A DNA stretch of 64,000 bases from Massilia violaceinigra (GCF_002752675.1 NZ_CP024608.1:6820001-6884000); one strand, 5' to 3'; positions 53,732 through 62,557 are shown, counted from the first letter of the stretch. Translations and numbers: made by a program. The notes: generated by a model from the letters alone, not told the origin.

Positions 53732-54664
53732 ATGATCGAAATCAAAGAATGGGTGCCGTACTCCAAACAACTGGCACGCGTGATGCGCTGCGCGGTCACC
53801 GAATGGTTCGCCCACCGCGCCGCCAGCAAGGGCGCGGCATTGGCGTTCTACACCCTGTTTTCGATGGCGCCGATCCTGGTGCTGGTGATTGCCATCGCCG
53901 GCTTTTTCTACGGAGCCGAAGCGGCCCAGGGTCAACTGCTCAACGAGCTCAGGGGACTGGTCGGCAAGCAGGGCGCGGAAGCGATCCAGCTGGTCCTCGC
54001 CGGCGCGCAAAACAAGGAAAGCGGGATCTGGGCCACCGTCATCGCCACCGCCCTGCTGCTGTTCGGCGCGACCACCGTGTTTTCCGAGCTCAAGGATAGC
54101 CTGGATGAAATCTGGGCGGTGCCGGCCTCGACCGACGCCACGTGGTGGGACATCCTGCGCACGCGCCTGCTGTCGTTCGGGCTCATTCTGGTGCTGGGCT
54201 TTTTGCTGATGGTCTCGCTGGTGGTCAGCGCCGCGCTGGCCGTGCTGGAAAAGTACATGAACGGCTTGTGGAAAGATGCGGCGGTGTTGCTGTCGTGGGT
54301 ATCGTGGGGGATCAGCTTCCTGGTGATCGCCACCCTGTTCGGCGTGATCTACAAAATGCTTCCGCGCATCAAGCTGTCATGGCGCGACGTGACCATCGGC
54401 GCGCTGGGGACGGCGGCCTTGTTCACCTTGGGGAAATTTGTCATAGGGCTTTATATCGGTAACAGCGGCGTGGCCAACAGCTTCGGCGCGGCCGGGTCGA
54501 TGATCGCCCTGCTGCTGTGGGTGTATTACTCGGCGCAGATTTTCTTTTTGGGTGCGGAGTTCGCCCGCCAGTATGCGCTGCAATTGGGCAGTCTCAAGCA
54601 CAAGCCGGATGAAGTGACCGGTGGCGGGCAGACGGCGGCGGCGAAGGTGACGCGGATTCGCTGA
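53732..54664 (+). CDS. YihY/virulence factor BrkB family inner membrane protein
   Basis: 310 aa with about six membrane helices. The N-terminal ASKGAALAFYTLFSMAPILVLV and the C-terminal FGAAGSMIALLLWVYYSAQIFFLGAEFA are hallmark segments of the YihY/BrkB family, often annotated ribonuclease BN in error. TAGGAAGA precedes the start. It lies 62 bp after the OmpA gene in the same direction. Transport role is proposed for the family but not proven. Confidence 0.93.
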   Translation: MIEIKEWVPYSKQLARVMRCAVTEWFAHRAASKGAALAFYTLFSMAPILVLVIAIAGFFYGAEAAQGQLLNELRGLVGKQGAEAIQLVLAGAQNKESGIWATVIATALLLFGATTVFSELKDSLDEIWAVPASTDATWWDILRTRLLSFGLILVLGFLLMVSLVVSAALAVLEKYMNGLWKDAAVLLSWVSWGISFLVIATLFGVIYKMLPRIKLSWRDVTIGALGTAALFTLGKFVIGLYIGNSGVANSFGAAGSMIALLLWVYYSAQIFFLGAEFARQYALQLGSLKHKPDEVTGGGQTAAAKVTRIR

Positions 54665-54792
54665 GCGAGATGACCGTTTGAACAGACTCGTGGTCGACAA
54701 TGAGGATGGGGGAAAAGCGGTATCGGAGGTCAGGAACATTCAGGAAAAGGTGACCGCATCTCTGCGCACGCAGTGATCTGGCCTGGATTTTG

Positions 54793-54824
54793 CATAAAAA
54801 GGGACAAGAATGCCCCTTTTTATG
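54793..54824. terminator. Perfect inverted repeat, possible bidirectional terminator
   Basis: CATAAAAAGGG and CCCTTTTTATG pair perfectly (11 bp) around a 10-nt loop, 128 bp past the BrkB stop. The stem itself gives A- and T-rich flanks, as in bidirectional intrinsic terminators. Confidence 0.55.
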
Positions 54825-54849
54825 AAATAACCAAGCTAATATCACGTCC

Positions 54850-55183
54850 ATGATCAAAAAAACACTTTCTTGTGCCGGCGCTATGGCCCTTGTTTTCCCT
54901 GGCGGACGAGCCGAGTTGATCAGCGTGCAGCGCGACGCTGTGGCGCAAGAACTGCACGGTCATCACGTTTGTGTACGACGCTTCGATGCAGGCGCCCGGT
55001 GTCATGTTTCGCGACATGGCCGGTGCCGCTCCACTCACCATCCCCGTCACCGACGGACTCGCATTCAAGGACCAGACTATGGGTATCTACAAGGTTGCCA
55101 TCTACCGTTTTGCCGATTGGCCACGCGACGGCGTCGTGCGTACGCCCGTGAAACCGGCCGCGATCGGAACCATCCATGAATAG
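54850..55183 (+). pseudogene. Possible frameshifted small secreted-protein gene
   Basis: An ATG at 54850 opens MIKKTLSCAGAMALVFP, signal-peptide-like, but that frame becomes Arg/His-rich and looks non-coding after about 30 codons. From about 54920 to 55183 another frame reads well (TVITFVYDASMQAPGVMF, IPVTDGLAFKDQTMGIYKVAIYRFADWP) and ends overlapping the serine hydrolase start by eight bases. It has only a GTG start at 54971. Either an upstream indel split one gene, or the second frame is a 70-aa protein on its own. No family recognised. Confidence 0.35.
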
Positions 55184-56366
55184 GCGCGCCCTGTTCATCG
55201 CGGCGCTGGCCACGAGCCTGTTGGCCGCCTGCGGCGGCGGCGGCGGCGGCGGCGGGGGTGGTGCTGCGCCGCCAGCCGGCGATGTCGTGCTGGCGCCGGT
55301 GACCACGCTGGCGGCGGGCGTCACGCAAACGGCGCAGCCCGAAGTGGACCAGTACATGCAGGGGCAACTGGTCGAGCAGCGCATTCCCGGCATGACGCTG
55401 GTGGTGGTCCGGGACGGCACCGTTGTCTACAGCAAGGGCTATGGCTACGCCGACCGGGAGACGGCGCGCCCGGTGAAACCGGAGGACCGCTTCGAAATCG
55501 GCTCGATCAGCAAGTCGTTCGCCGCCACCGCCATCATGCTGCTCGTAGAGGAGGGCAAGATAGCGCTCGACGACAAGCTCGACAAATTCATCGGGGCGGT
55601 GCCGCCGCAATGGAGCGGCATCACCATTCGGCACCTGCTGAACCACTCTTCCGGCCTGCCCGAATACCCGGACGATGCGACCTTTGCGGACATTTTTGCC
55701 AACAGGATCCTGGGAGAAGACGACATGCTGGCCAGGTTCAGGGCGTATTCCCCGAGCTGGGAGCCGGGCACCAAGTACCGGTACTGCAATGTCGGCTACG
55801 ATATTCTCGGCATCGTCGTGCGCAGGGTCAGCGGCAAGGGCTATTTCGATTTCTTGAAAGAGCGGGTGTTCACGCCGCTGGGCATGCACAGCGCGCGACT
55901 CGTCGCGCCGAAACCGGCGCGCGCGGACAGCGCCATCGGGTACGAGCTCAAAGACGGCAAACACGTCCCGTTTGTCACCACCGACGCGATGTCGGTCTAC
56001 CTGGGCATGGCGGCGAGCGGGATCGAGCTCAGTGCCATGGACATGGCGAAGTGGGATGCTGCGCTGTACACCGACAAGATCCTCAAGCAATCGACCCTGG
56101 CCCTGATGTGGACCAATAACGTGCTGGTGCAGGCGGCCAATGCCGACAATACCGGCATCTACTACGGCTTGGGCTGGCAGCTGCGGACCCAGAACGGGAA
56201 GCGCTGGGTGTACCACTCCGGCGGCATGCCCGGATACGTCACCGACTTCATGCGCTACCCGGATCAGAAGCTGACCATCATCGTGTTTACCAACCTGAGT
56301 GACCAGCATGCGAATGCCCGCAACATCGTGCGCGCGGTCGCGCCCATGTTCGGCCAAACGCTCTAG
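55176..56366 (+). CDS. Serine hydrolase, class C beta-lactamase-like, lipoprotein
   Basis: 396 aa. Signal peptide with lipobox LLAAC followed at once by ten glycines. The beta-lactamase/PBP-like domain (about 55-390) has the nucleophile motif SISK, the YxN motif YCN and the third motif HSGG. RPVKPEDRFEIGSISKSF and LLNHSSGLPEYPDD are typical of class C serine hydrolases and D-aminopeptidases. It should be a surface or periplasmic peptidase or esterase; drug resistance is not implied. The 3' end abuts IS66 debris. Confidence 0.92.
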   Translation: MNRRALFIAALATSLLAACGGGGGGGGGGAAPPAGDVVLAPVTTLAAGVTQTAQPEVDQYMQGQLVEQRIPGMTLVVVRDGTVVYSKGYGYADRETARPVKPEDRFEIGSISKSFAATAIMLLVEEGKIALDDKLDKFIGAVPPQWSGITIRHLLNHSSGLPEYPDDATFADIFANRILGEDDMLARFRAYSPSWEPGTKYRYCNVGYDILGIVVRRVSGKGYFDFLKERVFTPLGMHSARLVAPKPARADSAIGYELKDGKHVPFVTTDAMSVYLGMAASGIELSAMDMAKWDAALYTDKILKQSTLALMWTNNVLVQAANADNTGIYYGLGWQLRTQNGKRWVYHSGGMPGYVTDFMRYPDQKLTIIVFTNLSDQHANARNIVRAVAPMFGQTL

Positions 56367-56618
56367 TTGTCGCATGTGCTGGCCAACGCGCCGCAGCACG
56401 TCGACGACGTAGTCATACGGATGGATGTAATGCAGCCGACAGGTGGGCCGGCAAGCTTTGCACAATACCGACGTGCTTGGCGCCCGGCTCGGTCCAGCTG
56501 AACCGCCAATTCCTTTTACCGATCGGGATGACCCGTAGCGCGCTCGAGATGATGCATGTCGATCGATACGTCAGGGGGATCCAGGCAGACCGGCAGGCCG
56601 GCCCGGCGCTCGCGGAGA
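56367..56618 (-). mobile_element. IS66-family transposase, C-terminal remnant with frameshifts
   Basis: On the minus strand three frames in turn read the IS66 TnpC C-terminus: LPVCLDPPDVSIDMHHLERA (56537-56600), then ALRVIPIGKRNWRF and WTEPGAKHVGIVQSL (56455-56545), then CRLHYIHPYDYVVDVLRRVGQH (56375-56450). The order and motifs match functional IS66 transposases (ALRVIP-x-G, WTE-x-GA-x-H-x-G-x-x-QSL, PYDYLVDVL). At least two frameshifts separate them, and the N-terminal and catalytic parts are gone. It directly follows the serine hydrolase stop. Confidence 0.82.
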
Positions 56619-56732
56619 ATAAGCGGTTCCTGAGCGGCGTTGTATCTTTCGGTTTCAGAAGCCGACACAATCCGGTCCGAGTTCAACAACACGGAGCCGC
56701 GAAAGATGCAACGCCGCTCAGGAGCCGCTTAC
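56619..56732. repeat. IS66-type inverted-repeat pair (114-bp MITE-like unit)
   Basis: Positions 56619-56651 and 56700-56732 are inverted copies, identical at 30 of 33 bases, pointing inwards. The right one reads GTAAGCGG inwards, the start typical of IS66-family ends; the left one reads ATAAGCGG. About 48 bp lie between them. No 8-bp target duplication is seen at the edges. Confidence 0.75.
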
Positions 56733-57043
56733 CACGACAGGCTGGAGTCCTTGGCGATGGCAGCCCGAACGCGGCCTGCGGATCGGGCGGCCCTGTTGCA
56801 TGAGGTGGCCCGACTCCATTTCTGTCCGTGTCGCTCGATCTCCGCCACAGAAATTGTTCCAAGCTTCGACGCCGCGCCTTTCGGCGTGGCTCGGTCAACT
56901 GCAAACGCTTCGGGAAAAATCCGTTTGATGGACAGTGCAATGCCTTTGCCCATCTGGCACCGGCAATTACAGCCATGGACGATCACATCAAAGGTGCCGT
57001 CGAGAGCAAGTTGAAGAAGGTCCCTGTGCGTGTTTTCATGAGT
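56729..57043 (-). pseudogene. Truncated macro-domain protein
   Basis: A minus-strand frame without an ATG reads DLLQLALDGTFDVIVHGCN, then QMGKGIALSIKRIFPEAFA, then KLGTISVAEIERHG, the N-terminal half of an ADP-ribose-binding macro-domain protein. Only a GTG at 56986 could start it, inside the conserved core. After the KLGTISVAEI strand the similarity ends and the frame stops at the TAA inside the IS66-type repeat. The rest of the roughly 150-residue family length is missing, so it looks dead. Confidence 0.72.
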
Positions 57044-57070
57044 TTATTGATCGGAACTTTCAGTGATGTT

Positions 57071-58330
57071 CTACTCGTACCGCAAGGACTCCGCCGGATT
57101 AATCCGCGCCGCGCCGTAACTCGGATACAAGGTCGCCAGGAACGCCAGCGCCACCGAAACCCCGCCGATCATGACCACATCCTGCCATTGCGGGTCCGAC
57201 GGCACCGAGCTCAGGAAGTAGATCTCTTTTGACAGCAGCTTGCTGCCCAGCAGCTTCTCCACCACCGGCATGATCACATCGATATTGAGCGCAAAGAGCA
57301 CGCCCGCAGCGACCCCGGCCACAGTCCCGATCACGCCCACCAGAGCGCCCTGCATCATGAACACCGCCATGATCGAGCGCGGCGACGCACCCAGGGTGCG
57401 CAGGATCGCGATATCGGCCTGCTTGTCGTTGACCTTCATCACCAGGGTCGACACCAGATTGAACGCCGCCACCGCAATAATGAGCACCAGAATCAAAAAC
57501 ATCATGCGCTTTTGCGATTGCAGGGCCGCAAACCACACCTCGTTCTGGCGCGTCCAGTCGCGAAACATCAGATGCTCGGGCATGCTCACCATTAATTCCT
57601 GCGCCACCTTCGGCGCCTGGTGCAAATCGTGCAAGCTCAGGCGCAGTCCGGAAGGCAGCTCCAGCTGTTCAACAGCGCGCGCATCGTCGATATGCACCAG
57701 GGCCACGCCGGAATCGAAATCGTTATGTCCCACATTGAACAATCCCGTCACCGTGAACACCTGCCGGCGCGGCGTCCACGACGTCGCGTTGCCACCCTGC
57801 GGCGCCACCAGCAGCGACAATTTGTCGCCTGCCTTCACGCTCAGCTTGTTTGCCAACTCATAACCGAGCACGATATTGAAGCGGCCCGGCTGCAAATCGT
57901 CCAGTTTTCCGCCCTTCATGCGCTCGGCGATGGCGGACACGGTCTTTTCGGCCGACGGCAAAATGCCTTGCACCGCCACCGGCCGCATGGTTTCGTCGTA
58001 CAGCAACATGCCCTGCAGGGTGACGAACGGCGCACCGCCGGACACGGCCGGATTGCTGCGCGCCTGCGCCAGGGTCTGCTCCCAGTTCGGCAAGCCGCCA
58101 CGCTCGTCGATGACTTCGATGTGCGGAATCATCGACAGCATGCGGGCCGCCACTTCCTTCTGGAAGCCATTCATCACCGACAGCACGACGATGAGCGCGG
58201 CGACGCCCAGCGCAATGCCGCTCACCGAAATGAGGGAAATGACCGACAGCATGGGATTGCGTTCGCTGCGGCGTTGCGCGCTGGTGTAACGCAGCGCGAT
58301 CTGTAATTCGTAAGGAAAATTGGCGAGCAT
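57071..58330 (-). CDS. lolC: Lipoprotein-releasing ABC transporter permease (LolC/LolE)
   Basis: A 419-aa inner membrane protein with four membrane helices (near 28-50, 275-300, 320-345 and 380-400) and a large periplasmic domain between the first and second. The N-terminus ELQIALRYTSAQRR and SGIALGVAALIVVLSVMNGFQKEV are diagnostic of LolC/E, as is the end RINPAESLRYE. It extracts lipoproteins from the inner membrane with LolD for LolA. No lolD follows at its 3' side; only IS and macro-domain debris is there. Confidence 0.93.
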   Translation of the reverse strand: MLANFPYELQIALRYTSAQRRSERNPMLSVISLISVSGIALGVAALIVVLSVMNGFQKEVAARMLSMIPHIEVIDERGGLPNWEQTLAQARSNPAVSGGAPFVTLQGMLLYDETMRPVAVQGILPSAEKTVSAIAERMKGGKLDDLQPGRFNIVLGYELANKLSVKAGDKLSLLVAPQGGNATSWTPRRQVFTVTGLFNVGHNDFDSGVALVHIDDARAVEQLELPSGLRLSLHDLHQAPKVAQELMVSMPEHLMFRDWTRQNEVWFAALQSQKRMMFLILVLIIAVAAFNLVSTLVMKVNDKQADIAILRTLGASPRSIMAVFMMQGALVGVIGTVAGVAAGVLFALNIDVIMPVVEKLLGSKLLSKEIYFLSSVPSDPQWQDVVMIGGVSVALAFLATLYPSYGAARINPAESLRYE

Positions 58331-58336
58331 GTGTTC

Positions 58337-59260
58337 TTAGTATCCTTGTGCTTTCAGGCTGGCGATATCGGCATCGCCATCGTCGACCAGTCGTTCCCAG
58401 CCATCAAATTGGTCCACCCCGAGGCTGCGCGACATCGACAACAGCAAACTCTGCCCAGGTGCGGCACGTTGCGGCGCGAGTTGATACACCAGGTCCTCGA
58501 AGGCCTTGGCCGGCGACACGATGGTCCAGCCCATGTCCTTGAACATGCCGATCACGTCATCGAGAAACAGTGCGTTGATCAGGTTGTGATGCATCAGCAT
58601 GACCTGGGCGATGTCGCGGCCCTGCAGGCGCTGCGACAAGGCGCGGTAAGCCAGGGCCCGCTGGCGCACATGCGCCAGATAGACTTTTTTCAACGGCGCC
58701 AGATCGGCCTTGCTGTTCTTGGCGAGCAGTTCGGTCAGGTGATCGTCGAGGCGCCAGTCGCTGGTATCGAGGCTCACATACGCGTTGCGGTAACCCTGCG
58801 CGGCGAGAAAGGCGCGCATGCCGTCGCGCTTCTCGGGCGTGTTGCCTTCGCGCAGATACGTGTAGCGGAACCATTTCTGGTAACCAGGCAAGGTGGCGAT
58901 GATCTTGTCGCAGTCCATCACTTCCTGCTGGTATTGCGCCAGGGTGAGCTTGGCGCTGTCGAGGTCGGGATGGGTCATCGTATGGTTGCCGATGGCGTGG
59001 CCGGCCTCGCCCCAGGCGCGTGCCAGCGCGTGGCCGGCGCTCTTGTCGGCGCCATTGCCGGCGGTAACGAACAGCGCCGCCTTCACCTTGTGTTTGGCGA
59101 GCGCGTCGAGCATGGCCTGGTTGCGCTGCTGCGGCGACAGGCGCGGCGTTTCGGCGAGTGACGGTCCGTCATCGAAGCTGAAGGCCACCGATTGCGCACC
59201 GGCGGCGCCGGACAGCAGGCCGGCGCACAGGACGGCAGCGGCAACGCTGGAGAGCTTCAT
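58337..59260 (-). CDS. Secreted polysaccharide deacetylase
   Basis: 307 aa from the ATG at 59260 with a clear signal peptide (MKLSSVAAAVLCAG, cleavage after AGA). The NodB domain shows FSFDDGPS (catalytic and metal Asp), GNHTMTHPDL (His ligands) and FRYTYLREG (motif 3 region), with LMHHN late. It would act in the periplasm on a GlcNAc-type glycan or peptidoglycan. No strong ribosome site is visible; the start lies in a tandem repeat. It is 6 bp from lolC on the same strand. Confidence 0.88.
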   Translation of the reverse strand: MKLSSVAAAVLCAGLLSGAAGAQSVAFSFDDGPSLAETPRLSPQQRNQAMLDALAKHKVKAALFVTAGNGADKSAGHALARAWGEAGHAIGNHTMTHPDLDSAKLTLAQYQQEVMDCDKIIATLPGYQKWFRYTYLREGNTPEKRDGMRAFLAAQGYRNAYVSLDTSDWRLDDHLTELLAKNSKADLAPLKKVYLAHVRQRALAYRALSQRLQGRDIAQVMLMHHNLINALFLDDVIGMFKDMGWTIVSPAKAFEDLVYQLAPQRAAPGQSLLLSMSRSLGVDQFDGWERLVDDGDADIASLKAQGY

Positions 59261-59289
59261 CGCGAAATCTTTAATCGCGAAATTTTTAA
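59260..59289. repeat. 15-bp tandem duplication at the deacetylase start
   Basis: TCGCGAAATCTTTAA and TCGCGAAATTTTTAA lie head to tail (one mismatch). On the minus strand the first copy ends in the deacetylase ATG. Confidence 0.75.
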
Positions 59290-59413
59290 ACTGGAGCATG
59301 GACGAAGCGCACTTCTGAATTGACGATCTGCAAGCCTAACATACGGCGAGGCGGGCGCAAAGGCACGCGCCCTGCCCCGCCGTCGTCATAGTCGCCCAAC
59401 CGGCTGGCCGAAC

Positions 59414-60658
59414 TTACTCGCCCAGCAGCTCGGCCAGCACTTCCATGCCTTCGACCCGTTCGGCCACGACCTTGATCATCACCACCACCGGCACGCCCAG
59501 CAGCAAGCCCCACATGCCCCACAGCCAGCCCCAGAACAGCAGGCTGACGAAGACGGCGGCCGGGTTCATCTTGGCGATCTTGCCAGTCATCCAGGTGGCG
59601 ATGACGGTGCCGACCAGGGTCGCGATGGCAAGCGAGGCGCCGCTGACCAGCAGCACCATTTCCAGCGATTCGAACTGCATGAAGGCAACCAGCCCTGTCA
59701 ACGCGGTGATCAGCAGCGGACCGAAGTACGGCATGATGTGCATCAGCCCGGCGAAAATGGCCCAGGCGCCGGCATTTTCCAGCCCGAGCGCGCGCAGGGC
59801 GACCCACATCATCAGCGCCAGCAAGGTATTGGTAACGAGCAGCATGAACATATAGTTCTGGATCGAGCTGTTGATGTCGTCCAGGATGTGCACGGTGACC
59901 TTCTTGCGGCTCAATGACGGCCCGGTCAGCTTGACCAGCTTGCGCTTGAAGGTATCGCCCGCAAGCAGCAGGAAGAACACCAGGAACACCACCATCGTGG
60001 CCTGGGTGATGAAGCCGATGAAGCCCATCGAGCCGGCCAGCACCCAGTCCATGATCTTGAACGTGCCGCCGGCCGCGGCGGCCGCCGGCACCGCCTTGCG
60101 CGCCGACGGGCGCTGCCCGCCCACGCTGGAGGTGGCCTGTTCGATCTGGGAGGCGGCTGCCTGCATCTGCTGGATCGTGCTCGGCTGCCCGCCGCTGGCG
60201 TTGGTCAGCAGGCGCGTGACTTTCTGCGTGATTGTCGGTAATTCATCGATGATGTTGAAAAACTCGCCCTGCACCCGGTTCAGCACGCCGCCCATCAAGA
60301 CCAGGATGGCGACCGTGACGATGGTGGCGCCGATGGCGCGCTTGATGCGCAGGCGCCGTTCGAGCCACAGGACCACGGGATTGAGGGTGTAGGCGATGAA
60401 GATCCCGAGCAAGAGCGGGACCAGGAATTTTTGCGACCACTGCAGCGCATAGACAAAGGCAATCGTCGCGATGATGCCCAGCGCCAGCCCGCGCGCGTTG
60501 ACATGGATCGGGATGCGCAAGGTGTGCGCGGCGCTTGAAATCAGGGGATCGTGCTGCTCCGCGCCGGGATCGGCGGGGGGTGCCTTGACGGCGGCGCTCT
60601 CTACGGAAGGAGCGGGATGTTCATTGGCGGGGGCCGGAATCGGATCTGCAAGCTGCAT
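59414..60658 (-). CDS. AI-2E family transporter (PerM type)
   Basis: A 414-aa membrane protein with about eight helices. GIIATIAFVYALQWSQKFLVPLLLGIFIAYTLNPVVLWLER contains the family's first segment, and AIFAGLMHIMPYFGPLL is its most conserved stretch. The N-terminal 60 residues are hydrophilic and Pro/Ala-rich. Family members export autoinducer-2 or act in pH and salt tolerance; the substrate here is unknown. Confidence 0.92.
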   Translation of the reverse strand: MQLADPIPAPANEHPAPSVESAAVKAPPADPGAEQHDPLISSAAHTLRIPIHVNARGLALGIIATIAFVYALQWSQKFLVPLLLGIFIAYTLNPVVLWLERRLRIKRAIGATIVTVAILVLMGGVLNRVQGEFFNIIDELPTITQKVTRLLTNASGGQPSTIQQMQAAASQIEQATSSVGGQRPSARKAVPAAAAAGGTFKIMDWVLAGSMGFIGFITQATMVVFLVFFLLLAGDTFKRKLVKLTGPSLSRKKVTVHILDDINSSIQNYMFMLLVTNTLLALMMWVALRALGLENAGAWAIFAGLMHIMPYFGPLLITALTGLVAFMQFESLEMVLLVSGASLAIATLVGTVIATWMTGKIAKMNPAAVFVSLLFWGWLWGMWGLLLGVPVVVMIKVVAERVEGMEVLAELLGE

Positions 60659-60724
60659 AAAATCTTCACATTATAGAGCCGGCGCCACAGGCCGGCCACT
60701 GCGGGCCAGCCTGAAGAGCTCAGC

Positions 60725-61039
60725 TTACTTCACACGTACGTCGTTCTTTACCGATACTACACCCTTCACGCCGCGTGCCACATCGGCAGCTTTGGTGGCA
60801 TCGGCTGGATCAGCCACGAAACCGGACAGTTGCACGTCGCCCTTGAAGGTTTCAACGTTGATTTCCGACGCCTTGAGCGTTGGGTCGTTGAAGATCGAAG
60901 CTTTGACCTTGGCGGTGATCACGGTGTCATCGATAAATTCGCCGGTGCCTTCTTTGGTGGCAGTCGAAGCGCAACCTGCCATGGTGGCAACGAGGGTAGC
61001 GGCAAACAGCATGGACGACAGACGTTTTGCGATTTTCAT
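60725..61039 (-). CDS. BON-domain lipoprotein
   Basis: 104 aa from the ATG at 61039, with AAGGAG before it. Signal peptide with lipobox MAGC (Cys23), then a single BON domain (about 35-104): DDTVITAKVKASIFND, INVETFKGDVQLSGFV and GVVSVKNDVRVK. BON proteins bind phospholipid and are induced by osmotic or envelope stress (OsmY-like). It is one of several small envelope proteins here. Confidence 0.9.
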   Translation of the reverse strand: MKIAKRLSSMLFAATLVATMAGCASTATKEGTGEFIDDTVITAKVKASIFNDPTLKASEINVETFKGDVQLSGFVADPADATKAADVARGVKGVVSVKNDVRVK

Positions 61040-61100
61040 GGTGGACTCCTTGGTGGGTGGTTCAAAAAAGATGCTCGATGTGAGCTGTTGCAGGACGGCT

Positions 61101-61649
61101 CTACTTCCCGTACTGCGATTTTGCGGCTGAGACACAAGTGTCCTTGGCCGCTCCGGCGAACGCGTCGCACTTTTCGAGCGCGACTTTGTACTCGGCCGTT
61201 CGTTTATCGTCGCGCGCATCGGTGCGCGCTTCGATCGCTTTCTTGTCGGCCCTGGCGTCGGCCTGGGCCGCGATCAGGGTCGCTTTTGCCTGTTGGATGC
61301 AGACATCCTTGTCGTTGCCCGTCAATGCCTTGCACTTGACCCTGTCGAGGTCGTAGTTGGCGGCGGCAATCTGCAGGCGCGACTGGGTGTAAGCCTTGAG
61401 CGTGTTCTTGTAAATGGCGGTGGCTTCTTCCACGCTGCGCACGCGCGCCACCTTGGCTTCTTCCACGCAGACCTCTTTCGGGTTGCCGGTAATGGTGTCG
61501 CAGCGCGCGCGTGCCACCTTGTAAGCGGCGCTCGCCGCATCCCTGGCCTGGCTGTACGCCGCTTTCGCTTCCGGCGTGGCCGCGCTGGCGGCCAGTGAGG
61601 CCGACATCAGGAAGGCGCCGATCAGGGCTGGGGTAACTGCTCGCTTCAT
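61101..61649 (-). CDS. Periplasmic protein with three Cys-pair repeats
   Basis: 182 aa, with GGAG before the ATG at 61649. Signal peptide ends ASAATP. The mature part is about three units of roughly 50 residues: YKVARARCDTITGN-x-KEVC, YDLDRVKCKALTGN-x-KDVC and YKVALEKCDAFAGA-x-KDTC. Each has a Cys pair 11 residues apart, likely disulfides. The rest is a charged helix rich in Ala, Lys and Asp. Family name unknown. The protein at 62631 has a similar unit. Confidence 0.75.
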   Translation of the reverse strand: MKRAVTPALIGAFLMSASLAASAATPEAKAAYSQARDAASAAYKVARARCDTITGNPKEVCVEEAKVARVRSVEEATAIYKNTLKAYTQSRLQIAAANYDLDRVKCKALTGNDKDVCIQQAKATLIAAQADARADKKAIEARTDARDDKRTAEYKVALEKCDAFAGAAKDTCVSAAKSQYGK

Positions 61650-61857
61650 CTTGCTTTTCTCCGGTGACAATACATCGCTGAGCTATGTTTTACGGGAAGT
61701 GCAACAACACATCTGTACGCTGGCGAACACAGCGCGATTAGTGGCAAAAACCCAACAGGTTGATGCAAACCCAGCCCCAGCAGACTGGGTGCGGCAGCGC
61801 ACAGACCCGGGGTTTGTTGCTGATTATGCTGGCTCTACACTTTGTCAGGAGAACAAC

Positions 61858-62319
61858 ATGAAATCGACTCAGACTATCGCAGCACTCGTGGTCGCCGCGT
61901 CTGCCGTCCTCGGCGGCTGCGCCAGCACCAGCTCGACCCCGGCCAACAATGGCAGCTACGACAACCCGGCATCGTCCTCGGCCGGATACGGCACCATCGA
62001 ATCGATCCAGGTCACCCGCAGCGAAGGCCAGACCAACGGTACCGGCGCGGTTGTCGGCGGCATCGTCGGCGCGCTGGTCGGTAACCAGGTCGGCAGCGGT
62101 AGCGGCCGTACCGCGGCCACGGTCGCCGGTGCGGTCGGCGGCGCCGTCGTCGGCAACAAGGTCGAAGCGAACCGCAATGCGGGCAGCGGCCAGGACCTGT
62201 ACCAGATTCATGTTCGCCTCGAAAATGGCGAAACCCGCACGATCGTGCAGGACAGCGTGTACGACCTGCGCGTGGGCAACCGCGTGCGTCTGGTCGATGG
62301 CCGCGTCTACCGTTACTAA
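61858..62319 (+). CDS. Glycine-zipper lipoprotein (SlyB/17-kDa antigen-like)
   Basis: 153 aa. Strong AGGAG ribosome site. Lipobox VLGGC (Cys21), Ser/Asn spacer, then a glycine zipper (about 62-100: GAVVGGIVGALVGNQVGSG, AATVAGAVGGAVVGNKVE) and a beta-rich C-terminal part (YQIHVRLENGETRTIVQ, RVRLVDGRVYRY). It is an outer-membrane stress lipoprotein by family likeness. Confidence 0.9.
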   Translation: MKSTQTIAALVVAASAVLGGCASTSSTPANNGSYDNPASSSAGYGTIESIQVTRSEGQTNGTGAVVGGIVGALVGNQVGSGSGRTAATVAGAVGGAVVGNKVEANRNAGSGQDLYQIHVRLENGETRTIVQDSVYDLRVGNRVRLVDGRVYRY

Positions 62320-62394
62320 TTTCACCGTACTACCCACCCACTTACAATAAAACACGAACTGCCCGCCAGCTCGACCACCTTTAAGGAGCCCACC

Positions 62395-62547
62395 ATGGGT
62401 ACCATTCTTCTCGTTATTCTCATTCTTGCGCTGATCGGCGTCCTTCCTACCTGGAACCACAGCCGCAGTTGGGGATACGGTCCAACCGGCATCACCGGCC
62501 TGATCGTCATCGTGCTGATCGTGCTGCTCATCACCGGGCGCCTGTAA
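62395..62547 (+). CDS. DUF3309-type small membrane protein
   Basis: A 50-aa protein, read from the ATG at 62395 (AAGGAG upstream) to the TAA at 62547. Two hydrophobic helices (about 3-18 and 33-47) flank the polar turn TWNHSRSWGYGPTG. This short layout with LLVILILALIGVLPTW is the DUF3309 family, common beside stress genes in proteobacteria. Function unknown. It sits 75 bp after the glycine-zipper gene. Confidence 0.85.
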   Translation: MGTILLVILILALIGVLPTWNHSRSWGYGPTGITGLIVIVLIVLLITGRL

Positions 62548-62557
62548 GAAGTCGACA

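Noticed and set aside
55200..55260. The G-tract in the serine hydrolase start as a frameshift or phase-variable site
   Set aside because: The codons are mixed GGC/GGG rather than a pure homopolymer, and the frame is open with a proper lipobox before it; poly-Gly after the Cys is common in such lipoproteins.
56611..56740. An 8-bp target duplication around the IS66-type repeat pair
   Set aside because: The flanks cgcggaga and cacgacag do not match.
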